Origin: Pseudomonadota bacterium
GTDB taxonomy: Bacteria > Desulfobacterota > Binatia > Binatales > Binataceae
Reading direction: 5' to 3'
DNA length: 64,000 nt
Assembly (NCBI GenBank): GCA_021324855.1
Contig: JAJPIG010000011.1
Span: 1-64,000 of the forward strand
The notes under the pieces are model-generated. The model saw only the letters and a program-made list of their open reading frames with translations, was not told where the DNA came from and made no database searches. Each line of letters opens with the position of its first letter. Position 1 is the first letter of the stretch. Both the position numbers and the translations under genes were made by a program. Below are positions 8,772 to 17,254 of this stretch, piece by piece.

Positions 8772-9470
8772 GTGGACGATCTCGCGGACATCGACCGGCC
8801 CGAGCCCGCGCCATGGCTCAAGCGCATGGCCGGGCGGATCGGAATCGCCAGCGAAGGGGCGTATCTCGTTGCAATCCCCCTGATCGCCGCGGCATTCGCG
8901 ATCGCCCTTGGGCTCGACCGCATTGCGATCATCCTGCTCCTCGTCACGTTTGCGATCGCGATGTTCTTCCGCGATCCGGAACGATCGCCCGCCTTGACCG
9001 AGGGCGTCGTGCTTTCGGCCGCCGACGGCCGCGTCTGCAGCATCGGCGAGGGCTCCGCGCCGGGATTGCCCGACGCGAAATTCCGGCGCGTTTCAGTCTT
9101 CATGTCGCCTCTCGACGTGCATGTGAATCGTGCGCCGGTAGGCGGTGAAGTCCTGCGCGTGGTCCATACGCCGGGCGAATTCCGGGCCGCTTACAGCGAC
9201 ATCGCGAGCGAGCACAACGAACGCAATCTGGTCGTCATTCGGGACGAGGGCAACCGTCAACACGCGTTCGTGCAGGTGGCGGGTTACCTGGCGCGGCGAA
9301 TTGTATGCCGATTGCGGCCGCACGACCGCGTCTACCCAGGCGCGCGAGTCGGTCTTATTATGTTCGGTAGCCGCCTCGACCATTTTATCCCGTTGGAATA
9401 TCGCCTGACGGTGGTGGTCGGTGACCGGGTTCGCGGCGGCGAGAGCGTGATCGGAGAACTCATACGATGA
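8772..9470 (+). CDS. psd: Phosphatidylserine decarboxylase proenzyme, short form
   Basis: Encodes 232 residues starting at GTG 8772, three bases after ilvC. The length and layout fit the short Psd form found in many bacteria and archaea. N-terminal hydrophobic helices are followed by SAADGRV, VSVFMSPLDVHVNRAP and SEHNERNLVV, all typical. The self-cleavage site is in MFGSRLDHFIP near the C terminus, where the Ser after Gly becomes the pyruvoyl cofactor. It converts phosphatidylserine to phosphatidylethanolamine, using the product of the next gene, pssA, whose ATG overlaps this stop by four bases. Confidence 0.94.
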   Translation: MDDLADIDRPEPAPWLKRMAGRIGIASEGAYLVAIPLIAAAFAIALGLDRIAIILLLVTFAIAMFFRDPERSPALTEGVVLSAADGRVCSIGEGSAPGLPDAKFRRVSVFMSPLDVHVNRAPVGGEVLRVVHTPGEFRAAYSDIASEHNERNLVVIRDEGNRQHAFVQVAGYLARRIVCRLRPHDRVYPGARVGLIMFGSRLDHFIPLEYRLTVVVGDRVRGGESVIGELIR

Positions 9471-10339
9471 ACAATCGATACCGGAGCAATCCGCGGGCGC
9501 GCGCCGCGCGTTTGCGGCTGATATCCGAGCTTCGCGACCGCCGCGAGCGGGTGGTCGCCCCACTCAAGCGCGGCATCTTCCTGGTTCCGGTTACAATTAC
9601 CTCGCTCGGACTGTTGGCGGGCTTCTACTCGCTGATCTCAGCCATCAACGCTCATTTCATCCGCGCCGCGGTGCTCATCGCGATCGCGTTCATCTGCGAT
9701 GGACTCGACGGCCGCGTGGCGCGTCTGTCACGCACGTCGAGCCTGTTCGGAATCGAGTACGACAGCCTTTCCGATGTGGTCGCATTCGGCGTCGCGCCGG
9801 CGGTGCTCGCCTATACATGGGCGCTCAGGCCGCTGCGCTTGGGCGGCGTGATCATCGCCGGACTCTATGTCGTTTTCGCCGCGTTCCGGCTCGCGCGCTT
9901 CAACGTCCAGACCGGCAGCGTGGACAAGCGCCGGTTCGTCGGATTGCCAGTGCCGGGCGCGGCCGCGATGATCGCGGGCCTGGTCTTCGGCTATCACTAC
10001 TTTTATCTCGATGCGCCGCAGATGCTGGTCGCGGTAGTTGCGTTTGTGACAGTCGCACTCGGCGTCCTGATGATCTCGCGCGTGCCCTACCCGAGCTTCA
10101 AGTCGATCGATTTTTATCACCGCGCGCCGCTCGCCGTGACCGCCGGCGTGATGGTCGTGCTGACTTGCCTGATCGCGGTGCCGCAGATAACCGCCTGCGT
10201 GCTCGCCACGGCTTACGTGCTGTCGGGACCGTTCCTAATGCTGGCGGGGGAGCGGATGGCCGCGCGGATTCCCGTCCTGCGCCCGAGCGACAGCGACGCC
10301 CAGAAAGCGCGCGAAACCAGCCCGCTAAGCGGCCGTTAG
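9467..10339 (+). CDS. pssA: CDP-diacylglycerol--serine O-phosphatidyltransferase
   Basis: A 290-residue membrane enzyme of the CDP-alcohol phosphotransferase family that joins CDP-diacylglycerol and serine. The catalytic pattern DG-x2-DG-x2-AR-x8-G-x3-D-x3-D is complete, reading DGLDGRVARLSRTSS then FGIEYDSLSD. About eight hydrophobic segments follow, and the C terminus is a short polar tail. It overlaps psd by four bases (ATGA), making a phosphatidylethanolamine synthesis pair; cdsA at 4000-4785 supplies the substrate. Confidence 0.95.
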   Translation: MNNRYRSNPRARAARLRLISELRDRRERVVAPLKRGIFLVPVTITSLGLLAGFYSLISAINAHFIRAAVLIAIAFICDGLDGRVARLSRTSSLFGIEYDSLSDVVAFGVAPAVLAYTWALRPLRLGGVIIAGLYVVFAAFRLARFNVQTGSVDKRRFVGLPVPGAAAMIAGLVFGYHYFYLDAPQMLVAVVAFVTVALGVLMISRVPYPSFKSIDFYHRAPLAVTAGVMVVLTCLIAVPQITACVLATAYVLSGPFLMLAGERMAARIPVLRPSDSDAQKARETSPLSGR

Positions 10340-10488
10340 AAATCAACCGTTAAGGGTGTCGGTACTGGCGCCCGCTGTCACCGCATCCAAACGACGCGAG
10401 GGCGATAGACGCCAACTGCACGACGAGAATCGCGCTGGCGGCGATGCCTCGCTTCAACCGGTTTCCCCTCCGGAAACGCGGTCGTCGC

Positions 10489-11583
10489 TTATGCGGCGCG
10501 GTTCAGGATGAACGCGTGTTCGCCTTTCGATACCGGCGCCACTTTCGCGATCTCGCGCCAGTGGTCGCCGCCGTCGTGGGTCTCGAAAACTTCGCCCGCT
10601 GTAGTTGCAGCGAAGACCGAGAACGAGCCGCGCCATTCTTCGAGGCACATCGCTTCGATCGATGCCTGCCATCGGTCCGGATCAGGCAGCCCGTTGCGGA
10701 GCAGCTCCCAGCTTCGGCCTGCATCGCGCGAGCGCGCGATTCGCGCGCCGGCGAATCGATGTTTGAACCAGTAGCCCGGATTTTCCTTCGAGCCGCCGGC
10801 GATCATGATGTCCGGGTTGCTCGGCAGATAGACCAGCGTGTCCGGATAGCCGCCGACGACCGAGTCGTGGCGCGTGCGGCGCTCCCAGCTTCGGCCGCCA
10901 TCGCGCGTCGCGTACATCCCAAGCCCATCGACCATCAGCATCCGCTTTCCGTCTCGCGGATCGACATGCAAGCGATGGATGTCCTGATCGTATTCGGAAT
11001 CGAAGCCGCCGAATTCCGTCCATGTCTCGCCGCCGTCGCTGCTCTTCAACAATCCGCCCTGCTCGATGCTCACGTAGATTGTCCGGGGATCGTCCGGTGC
11101 GAACGTGATGTGCTTGACGTGGGCGACATGTGGAGGCGCCGGAAAAGTCCAGGTCGGAACGCTCGGCACCGAACGCAGCCGCGGCAGCTCGCGCCAGTTG
11201 AGTCCGAGATCGTCGCTCAGGTAGAGATGAGCCGGTTCGGTGCCGGCGAAGAGCCGCAACCGCCCGTCGATTCGAGCATAGGCCAAGCTATAGACGTCGT
11301 GATGCTCGATGCCGCGGTCGCGGCGCTCCCAGGTCTGGCCGGCATCGCGAGAGCACATCACCGTGCCGTGAAACACACCGGCGAAAATCATTCCGGGCTC
11401 CGGCATGATGAGCGAGCTGATGTGGCTCCCGGCCAGCGCTCGCGCGCCGACCCGCCACGTCGCGGCGGGATCCTCGGCCTCGCGTTCGAGCGTGACGATT
11501 CCATCGACCGTCGCGACCATCACTTCTCTTGACGGTGTGGTCGCTGAAAAGACATCCGTACCGGCGTGCGACAGCAGAATCAT
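10489..11583 (-). CDS. Asp-box (BNR) repeat beta-propeller protein, apparently cytoplasmic
   Basis: A 364-residue protein with six Asp-box repeats of the S-x-D-x-G-x-x-W type: SRDAGQTW, SDDLGLNW, SSDGGETW, TRDGGRSW, SRDAGRSW and THDGGDHW. This predicts a sialidase/sortilin-like beta-propeller. There is no signal peptide or membrane segment at the N terminus (MILLSHAGTDVFSATT), unlike most secreted Asp-box proteins, and no sialidase active-site arrangement is recognisable. The start ATG 11583 is preceded on its strand by AAGGAG at about 8 bases. It stands alone, convergent with pssA and divergent from the leu genes. Substrate or function unknown. Confidence 0.85.
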   Translation of the reverse strand: MILLSHAGTDVFSATTPSREVMVATVDGIVTLEREAEDPAATWRVGARALAGSHISSLIMPEPGMIFAGVFHGTVMCSRDAGQTWERRDRGIEHHDVYSLAYARIDGRLRLFAGTEPAHLYLSDDLGLNWRELPRLRSVPSVPTWTFPAPPHVAHVKHITFAPDDPRTIYVSIEQGGLLKSSDGGETWTEFGGFDSEYDQDIHRLHVDPRDGKRMLMVDGLGMYATRDGGRSWERRTRHDSVVGGYPDTLVYLPSNPDIMIAGGSKENPGYWFKHRFAGARIARSRDAGRSWELLRNGLPDPDRWQASIEAMCLEEWRGSFSVFAATTAGEVFETHDGGDHWREIAKVAPVSKGEHAFILNRAA

Positions 11584-11820
11584 GGCGGCAGCTCCTTCGC
11601 CGAGCGATTCATCGATCGGCAGCAGCGCGATGTAGACCGGTCAACAGGCGCATAGCACCAAAGTACGCCGCGATGGTCAAGCGGGTGCGTCGAGCATGAC
11701 TAAATTGCGCCTTTTATCGTATTGTTAGCACCCAAAAAAGACACCAGGGAGCGTCGCGACTCCGGTCAAAACGCCGCTGCCGGGGGGTTCCGGCGATTCC
11801 ATAGGCTCGCAGACAGCGCC

Positions 11821-11850
11821 TTGACTATCGTCGTCGCCGGCCCGTAGAAT
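11821..11850 (+). promoter_or_regulatory. Sigma-70-type promoter for the leu leader and leuA
   Basis: TTGACT (11821-11826) and TAGAAT (11845-11850) are separated by 18 bases, each one or two bases from consensus. A start of transcription about 7 bases after the -10 box would fall near 11857, only a few bases before the leader ATG at 11862, so the leader message would have almost no 5' untranslated region. The bases 11584-11820 upstream hold no gene that I can support. Confidence 0.7.
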
Positions 11851-11861
11851 GAGGCCCTAAT

Positions 11862-11942
11862 ATGCGGTCGATGCTGCTGACAACGCTGCTTATTCTGGGC
11901 CTTAGTGGGGCCTGCGCCGAGGGCGTCGTCAAGCCGGTTTGA
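11862..11942 (+). CDS. leuL: Putative leu operon leader peptide (26 residues)
   Basis: A 26-codon open frame between a good promoter and a strong terminator upstream of leuA. The peptide opens MRSMLLTTLLILGL and holds six leucines at codons 5, 6, 9, 10, 12 and 14. That fits a sensor of charged leucyl-tRNA. The bases GGGCGT (11921-11926) inside it can pair with ACGCCC (11964-11969) in the left arm of the downstream terminator, giving a possible antiterminator. There is no Shine-Dalgarno if transcription starts near 11857. An alternative reading is a tiny lipoprotein-like peptide, since a Cys follows the hydrophobic run, but no mature domain follows. Confidence 0.6.
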   Translation: MRSMLLTTLLILGLSGACAEGVVKPV

Positions 11943-11962
11943 CCGCTTGAAACTGCGAAACG

Positions 11963-12011
11963 AACGCCCCGGGCTGTGGGCCGAACAAGCCGCCCGGGGC
12001 GTTTTCTTTTT
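11963..12011 (+). terminator. Intrinsic terminator, probable leuA attenuator
   Basis: AACGCCCCGGGC (11963-11974) pairs perfectly over 12 bases with GCCCGGGGCGTT (11992-12003) around a 17-base loop, followed by TTTTCTTTTT (12002-12011). This is a strong Rho-independent terminator lying 20 bases after the leader stop and about 50 bases before leuA. Its left arm overlaps a possible antiterminator pairing with the leader coding region. Confidence 0.8.
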
Positions 12012-12064
12012 GGCGCGCTTGTGAATTCCACGGTTATCGGCGTTCGGACGAGGGAGAAAGTGTG

Positions 12065-13627
12065 ATGGGAAATCCCAAGCCCGCGGACCAAACGCACGAT
12101 TACGTACGGATTTTTGACACCACGCTCCGCGACGGCGAGCAATCGCCGGGCGCGACGATGAACGTCGATGAAAAGCTCGCCATCGCGCGCCAACTCGAGC
12201 GCCTCAATGTCGATGTAATCGAAGCCGGTTTCGCCGCCTCGTCGCCCGGCGATTTCGAATCGGTGCAGCGTGTCGCGCAAACGGTCACCGAGCCGATCGT
12301 GCTGAGCCTAGCTCGCACGCGCGAAGCAGACGTCGATCAGGCGCTGCGCTCGGTCGAAAAAGCCAGACGGCCCGGAATCCATATCTTCATCGCGACCTCT
12401 GAAATCCATATGCGGCACAAACTCAACATGACGCGGGAGGATGTGCTCGAAGCGGCGACCTGGGCGGTGGCGCGCGCGAAGCAACATCTCGATTACATCG
12501 AGTTCTCGGCTGAGGACGCCTCGCGCAGCGAATGGAGCTATCTGGCGATGGTCTGCGCGGAAGTGATCCGCGCAGGCGCGCAGGTGATCAATTTGCCCGA
12601 CACTACCGGCCATGCGATCCCGGAGGAGTTCGGCAGGATGTTCGCCTACATGCGCGAGCATGTGCCCGACGCCGACCGCGTCATCTGGAGCGCGCATTGT
12701 CACAACGATCTCGGCCTGGCGGTGGCGAACTCGCTGGCGGCAGTGCAGAATGGCGCGCGTCAGATTGAATGCACCATCAATGGAATCGGCGAGCGCGCCG
12801 GCAACACATCGCTGGAAGAGGTCGTGATGGCGATGCGTACGCGGCGCGACCTGATGGGCGTCGAGTCGCGCGTCAACACCCGTCAGATTTATCCCGCCTC
12901 ACGGCTGCTCGCGCAGATCATCGGCCAGCCGGTGCCGCCCAACAAGCCGATCGTCGGCGACAACGCTTTCGCTCACGAGGCCGGTATCCATCAGGACGGC
13001 GTACTCAAGTACAAGCTCACCTACGAGATCATGCAGCCCGAGGACATCGGGATTCCGTCGAACAAGCTCGTGATGGGCAAGCATTCGGGTCGCCATGCGT
13101 TTGTCAATCGGCTCGCGGAACTGGGGATCGACACGGGAGCGATCGACGTCAACAAGGCGTTCGCCGATTTCAAGGCTCTGTGCGACAAGAAGAAGATCGT
13201 TTACGACGATGACATCCTGGCGCTCGTGCAGGAGGAGACGCGGCACAGCGCAGAGTGGTTTGAGCTTGCGGATCTGCGCGTGACGTCCGCGTCCGGAGCG
13301 GCGCCCCAGGCCGAAGTCACGATGCGGGTGCGGGGTGAGCCGCGATCGGCGCGAGCGACCGGCGACGGCGTGGTGGATGCATCGTACAAGGCGATTCTCA
13401 AGATCGCCGGCATCGCGCCGGTGCTCGAGCGTTATTCCGTCAAATCGATCACCGGCGGCACAGATGCGTTGGGCGAGGTAAGTTGCCTGGTGCGCAGCGA
13501 CGGAATGACCGTCGCCGGGCAGGGCGCGCACAGCGACATTGTGATGGCCAGCGCACTGGCGCTGGTCAATGCGCTGAATCGCCTCAAGCTGCGCGAAGGC
13601 CGCACAACGGAGCTGGCCAGGTCGTAA
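12065..13627 (+). CDS. leuA: 2-isopropylmalate synthase
   Basis: Encodes about 520 residues of the first committed enzyme of leucine synthesis, condensing 2-ketoisovalerate with acetyl-CoA. The start ATG 12065 sits 9 bases after GAGGGAG (12050-12055); GTG 12062 is an in-frame alternative. The HMGL-like TIM barrel opens with FDTTLRDGEQSPGATM. The metal and substrate site HCHNDLGLAVANSL is present, as is NGIGERAGN. The C-terminal LeuA allosteric domain (about the last 130 residues) is complete, so leucine feedback is expected in addition to attenuation. leuB follows after a 239-base gap. Confidence 0.96.
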   Translation: MGNPKPADQTHDYVRIFDTTLRDGEQSPGATMNVDEKLAIARQLERLNVDVIEAGFAASSPGDFESVQRVAQTVTEPIVLSLARTREADVDQALRSVEKARRPGIHIFIATSEIHMRHKLNMTREDVLEAATWAVARAKQHLDYIEFSAEDASRSEWSYLAMVCAEVIRAGAQVINLPDTTGHAIPEEFGRMFAYMREHVPDADRVIWSAHCHNDLGLAVANSLAAVQNGARQIECTINGIGERAGNTSLEEVVMAMRTRRDLMGVESRVNTRQIYPASRLLAQIIGQPVPPNKPIVGDNAFAHEAGIHQDGVLKYKLTYEIMQPEDIGIPSNKLVMGKHSGRHAFVNRLAELGIDTGAIDVNKAFADFKALCDKKKIVYDDDILALVQEETRHSAEWFELADLRVTSASGAAPQAEVTMRVRGEPRSARATGDGVVDASYKAILKIAGIAPVLERYSVKSITGGTDALGEVSCLVRSDGMTVAGQGAHSDIVMASALALVNALNRLKLREGRTTELARS

Positions 13628-13866
13628 ACTCGGAGCTGAATCGTTCAGGGCTTGCCCTCAAATCACGGTTGGGCTAAACGCTAGGCTCTGATTATGAAAC
13701 CAGCGCTAGACTTGTCTTTCCCGTCCTCTTGCGACCCAGTCAGGCTCTGCGCGGCTGAACTGCGCGTGCGCGTAGACCGACGCGCCTCGAATATGGTGGC
13801 GCGCTGAGGATATCGATTCGCAGGCACGACTGACAGGCTTGGGAAATCAATCTCTCCGGTTTGTAA

Positions 13867-14982
13867 ATGGCGTACAAAATTCTGGTACTGAAGGGTGACG
13901 GTATCGGGCCCGAGGTCGTCGGCGAGGCCCTGCAGGTGCTGAAGGTCGTCGCGCGGCGGTCCGCCATCGACCTCGAATTTCACGAAGCACTCATCGGCGG
14001 TCACGCGATCGATACCCACGGCACGCCGCTCACCGATGAAGTGCTGGCGCGAGCGCAGGCGAGCGATGCTGTCCTGCTCGGCGCAGTTGGCGGTCCGAAA
14101 TGGGACAACACCCGCGGCGACAAGCGCCCCGAGCAGGCCCTGCTCGGCCTGCGCAAAGGACTCGGACTATTCGCCAATCTCCGGCCGGTGAAGACATTGA
14201 AGGAGCTGGTTCCGGCATCGCCGCTGCGTCCTGAAATCATCAACGGCGTCGATTTCATCGTGCTGCGCGAACTGACGGGCGGAATCTATTTCGGCAAGCC
14301 GAGCGAACGCCGCGACACCCAGGCTGGACGCGAAGCGGTGGATACCTGCTTTTACACCGAAGAGGAGATGCGCCGCATCATCCGTTTCGGTTTCGAGCTC
14401 GCGCGCGACCGGCGCAAACGCCTGACCTCGGTCGACAAGGCGAACATCCTCGCGACCTCGCGGCTCTGGCGGGAGATCGCGACGGAAATCGCCGCCGATT
14501 ACAAGGAAGTCACGCTTGAGCATCAGTTGGTCGATTCGATGGCGATGCATCTTATTCGGCGGCCGCGCGATTTCGACGTGATCGTCACCGAGAATCTGTT
14601 CGGCGATATCCTGACGGACGAGGCTTCCGTTCTGGCCGGCTCGATGGGGATGCTGCCGTCGGCATCGCTGGGCGAGGAGCTGAACAGCGCGGGGTTCCGA
14701 ATCGGGATGTACGAACCCATCCATGGCACGGCGCCGGATATTGCCGGCCGCGATGAAGCGAATCCGCTTGCCGCGATTCTGTCCGCCGCGATGCTGCTGG
14801 AGCATTCGTTGGGGATGCGCGCCGAGGCCGAGCTGGTCGTCAATGCGGTCGAAGGCGTGCTGCGCGAGGGCTATCGCACCAGGGATATCCAGACCGGCGC
14901 TTCAGGCGCCAAGCTGGTCGGATGCAAGGCGATGGGCCGGCTGGTGCGCGAACGCATCGAAAGCCAGGAATCGGACACATGA
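13867..14982 (+). CDS. leuB: 3-isopropylmalate dehydrogenase
   Basis: Encodes 371 residues of the NAD-dependent beta-decarboxylating dehydrogenase of leucine synthesis. Conserved stretches are LKGDGIGPEVV at the N terminus, GGPKWDN, the substrate-recognition segment LLGLRKGLGLFANLRPV, ELTGGIYFG, and the cofactor-binding region GSMGMLPSASLG followed by EPIHGTAPDIAG. Start ATG 13867. The 239-base gap before it (13628-13866) holds one 37-codon frame I do not believe and a short GC hairpin without a T run. The stop overlaps the next start as ATGA. leuC and leuD are not in the window. Confidence 0.96.
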   Translation: MAYKILVLKGDGIGPEVVGEALQVLKVVARRSAIDLEFHEALIGGHAIDTHGTPLTDEVLARAQASDAVLLGAVGGPKWDNTRGDKRPEQALLGLRKGLGLFANLRPVKTLKELVPASPLRPEIINGVDFIVLRELTGGIYFGKPSERRDTQAGREAVDTCFYTEEEMRRIIRFGFELARDRRKRLTSVDKANILATSRLWREIATEIAADYKEVTLEHQLVDSMAMHLIRRPRDFDVIVTENLFGDILTDEASVLAGSMGMLPSASLGEELNSAGFRIGMYEPIHGTAPDIAGRDEANPLAAILSAAMLLEHSLGMRAEAELVVNAVEGVLREGYRTRDIQTGASGAKLVGCKAMGRLVRERIESQESDT

Positions 14983-15962
14983 TTGACGCGGCGTCGAGCC
15001 GCGACCTCAGGGTTGCCGTAATCGGCGCGACGGGCGTGGCCGGCGGCCAAGTCGCCGAGTTGCTCACCGAGCGCAATTTTCCCGCGTCCGAGATCATGCT
15101 CTTCGCTTCCGAGCACGGCGCAGCCGAGACCGTAGCTATCGGCGAAGAAGATCGTCCAGTTACCGAACTTAAAGGCGCTTCCGATCTCGCCGGCTTTGAC
15201 ATCGCCTTTCTTGCCGCCCCGCCATCGGTCGCCGCTGATATCGTTCGCGGGCGTCCCGGTCCCGTGCTGATCGATATGAGCGCCGCCGTTCGGGGCGCCT
15301 CCAGCGTTCCAATGGCCGCGCCGGGTTTCGCATCCAATGAGCGCCTGAGCGCGATTCGGCGCGGCGACGTCATTACGGTTCCTCATCCTTCGGCCTACGC
15401 GCTTGCGGCGATCCTGAAAGCGCTTGGCGCCACACCTTCATTCGTCGCGGCGACCCTGATGCTCGGCGCAAGCACCGGCGGCAAGGACGAAATCGACAAG
15501 CTGATGGAAGAATCGGCCGACCTGCTGAATGCGCGGCTCGAAATCGCCGACGACGAGCAGCAGCGCGCGTTCAATATCTATCCCGCCGACGACGAGACCG
15601 AAATCATCGACATGCTGACTTCCCAGGTCCATGCGATGCTCGGCGTGGCGCCACACCTGGTGATGCGCGCGCTGCGAGTACCGATCTTCTATGGCACTGC
15701 GCTCTCGATCGCGATTCCGGCTGCGCCCGAGAGCGACGCCTGGGTCGGACGGCTCCGCGAGGCGCCGGGCGTGATGCTGATCGAGGAAGAGATGCCGCCG
15801 AGCGTGATTGACTCCGCAGGCCAGGAAGCGGTCGTAGTGAGCCTCTATCGCAATCCGCACGGCGCAGCGCTCTGGTGCGTGATCGACAATGCCCGGCTCG
15901 CCGCGCTCTGCGCTGTGTGGGCGGCTGAGAATCTCTCGCTCGAAGCACCTAATCACCTCTAA
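14979..15962 (+). CDS. usg: Usg-type aspartate-semialdehyde dehydrogenase homologue lacking catalytic residues
   Basis: A 327-residue protein with the Asd fold: the N-terminal VAVIGATGVAGGQVAELL Rossmann motif and the C-terminal dimerisation domain. The catalytic Cys, normally in a PNC(S/T) motif, is replaced: the aligned segment reads PHPSA at residues 135-139, placing Pro137 at the Cys position. The catalytic His of the RVP-x3-GH motif is also lost; here R233 is followed by VPIFYGT with Thr240 at the His position. It should therefore not have Asd activity. E. coli Usg is a similar dead Asd paralogue next to truA, and here truA follows after 5 bases. The ATG overlaps the leuB stop. Many pipelines would name it asd. 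Confidence 0.82.
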   Translation: MIDAASSRDLRVAVIGATGVAGGQVAELLTERNFPASEIMLFASEHGAAETVAIGEEDRPVTELKGASDLAGFDIAFLAAPPSVAADIVRGRPGPVLIDMSAAVRGASSVPMAAPGFASNERLSAIRRGDVITVPHPSAYALAAILKALGATPSFVAATLMLGASTGGKDEIDKLMEESADLLNARLEIADDEQQRAFNIYPADDETEIIDMLTSQVHAMLGVAPHLVMRALRVPIFYGTALSIAIPAAPESDAWVGRLREAPGVMLIEEEMPPSVIDSAGQEAVVVSLYRNPHGAALWCVIDNARLAALCAVWAAENLSLEAPNHL

Positions 15963-15967
15963 CAGCG

Positions 15968-16714
15968 ATGCAGGTAAGGCTGACGCTGGAATACGACGGC
16001 ACGGACTACGCCGGCTGGCAGCTTCAGCGCAATCAGGATTCAATCCAGGGACGGCTCGAGGCGGCATTCGCGCGGATTTTCGCCGAGCCGGTGCGCGTGC
16101 GTGGCGCCGGCCGCACGGACGCCGGCGTCCACGCGCTCGGACAGGTGGCGGCGGCGCGAATACCGCGGCCCTTCGATCCGGCCGAGCTGAAACGCGCGCT
16201 TAACGCCACTTTGCCTGCGGACATCGCGGTGCTCGACGCCGCGATGGCCGATGACGGATTCGATCCGCGCCGCGACGCGATTCGACGCGACTACGAGTAT
16301 CGCATCGTGAACCGACCCGTTCGCTCGGCGTTCGATTATCGGTACTCCTGGCTGGTCACTGAGCCGCTTAAGATCGAAGCGCTGAACAGGGCGGCTGCGG
16401 TTTTCGTCGGCGAGCATGATTTCGCCGCTTTTCGCAGCGTCGGTTCCGAGGAGCGCAGCACGCGGCGGCGCGTTTACGTCAGTCGATGGACGCAAAGTGA
16501 CGATCGATTTACCTATCGCGTTGAGGCGGGAAGCTTTCTGCGCCATATGGTGAGGACGATGGTCGCCGCGATGGTCGAAGTCGGCCGCGGTCGCGCGCAG
16601 CCAGCCTGGATCGAACAACTGCTCGCAAGCCGCGATCGCGCCGCGGCGCCGGCGCCCGCTCCCGCTGCGGGACTGTTTCTGATGGCGGTACATTATCCGG
16701 AAGCGGCTGGGTGA
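15968..16714 (+). CDS. truA: tRNA pseudouridine(38-40) synthase
   Basis: Encodes 248 residues of TruA, which makes pseudouridine in the anticodon arm at positions 38-40. The catalytic Asp is D51 in GAGRTDAGVHALGQV. The N-terminal LEYDGTDYAGWQ and the C-terminal AGSFLRHMVRTMVA motifs are intact. It starts at ATG 15968, five bases after the usg-like gene. The stop is followed by a short inverted repeat but no clear T-run terminator. Confidence 0.96.
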   Translation: MQVRLTLEYDGTDYAGWQLQRNQDSIQGRLEAAFARIFAEPVRVRGAGRTDAGVHALGQVAAARIPRPFDPAELKRALNATLPADIAVLDAAMADDGFDPRRDAIRRDYEYRIVNRPVRSAFDYRYSWLVTEPLKIEALNRAAAVFVGEHDFAAFRSVGSEERSTRRRVYVSRWTQSDDRFTYRVEAGSFLRHMVRTMVAAMVEVGRGRAQPAWIEQLLASRDRAAAPAPAPAAGLFLMAVHYPEAAG

Positions 16715-16851
16715 GCGCGAAAGTGCGCGCCCTGTTCACTTTTCCGCATCGCGAGAGCCAAAAACGCCTGTCCCACGCTTGAAAAATGCTTTCTGCTCGT
16801 ACAAGCTGTGCCTCAGGGTTGATTCAGACCCCAGGGGCAAGGAGGAGGATG

Positions 16852-17133
16852 ATGACGCAGACGCAGGTCGCAGGTTATCTTTCTGAAAAGGTGGGAATCA
16901 CGCGGAAGCAGGCCAAATCAGCGCTCGAGGAACTTTCGAGCCTGGTGGTTCGCGAGTTGAAGCGCGAAGGATCGTTGCGCCTCGCCGGCCTCGGCGTCTT
17001 CCGCAAGCGCAAGAGCAAGGCGCGCATGGGACGCAACCCCGCCACCGGCGAACAGATCAAGATTCCGGCGCGGACGCGTTTGCGCTTCACGGCTTCGAAG
17101 GCGTTGAAGGACGCAGTGCTCGGCACCCGCTGA
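16852..17133 (+). CDS. HU/IHF-family DNA-binding protein
   Basis: A 93-residue bacterial histone-like protein. The start ATG 16852 is chosen from GGAGGAGG (16841-16848), although an adjacent in-frame ATG 16849 is possible. The N-terminal helices (about 1-40) are followed by LAGLGVFRKRKSKARMGRNP, the beta-arm region of the family with the conserved GRNP and then KIPARTRLRF. The closing helix is ASKALKDAVL. It is more basic in the arm than typical major HU, so it may be a specialised paralogue. A weak -35-like TTGAAA is at 16779. Strong terminator downstream. Confidence 0.88.
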   Translation: MTQTQVAGYLSEKVGITRKQAKSALEELSSLVVRELKREGSLRLAGLGVFRKRKSKARMGRNPATGEQIKIPARTRLRFTASKALKDAVLGTR

Positions 17134-17207
17134 TTTGTGAGCGCGACGGCGCCCGGGACACGCCATCGCGCAAAAGCTTCCAGAAATCCCAGCAGATTGA
17201 ACATCCG

Positions 17208-17254
17208 ATGCGGCGTCGCTGGTGGCGCCGCCGCATGGATTTTTATTCCTTTTT
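17208..17254 (+). terminator. Intrinsic terminator of the HU-like gene
   Basis: ATGCGGCG (17208-17215) pairs with CGCCGCAT (17229-17236) around a 13-base loop, followed by a T-rich run (17238-17254) with five and seven consecutive T bases. The T run runs into the 3' end of rarA on the other strand, where it encodes the closing Glu-Lys-Lys-Glu residues, so it serves both as terminator and coding sequence. Confidence 0.7.

Noticed and set aside
10444-11532. Forward open frame of 362 codons
   Set aside because: Mirror of the reverse-strand Asp-box gene, whose repeats are unmistakable.
13694-13807. 37-codon frame between leuA and leuB, considered as a second leader peptide
   Set aside because: Only scattered Leu codons, no ribosome binding site and no terminator with a T run before leuB.
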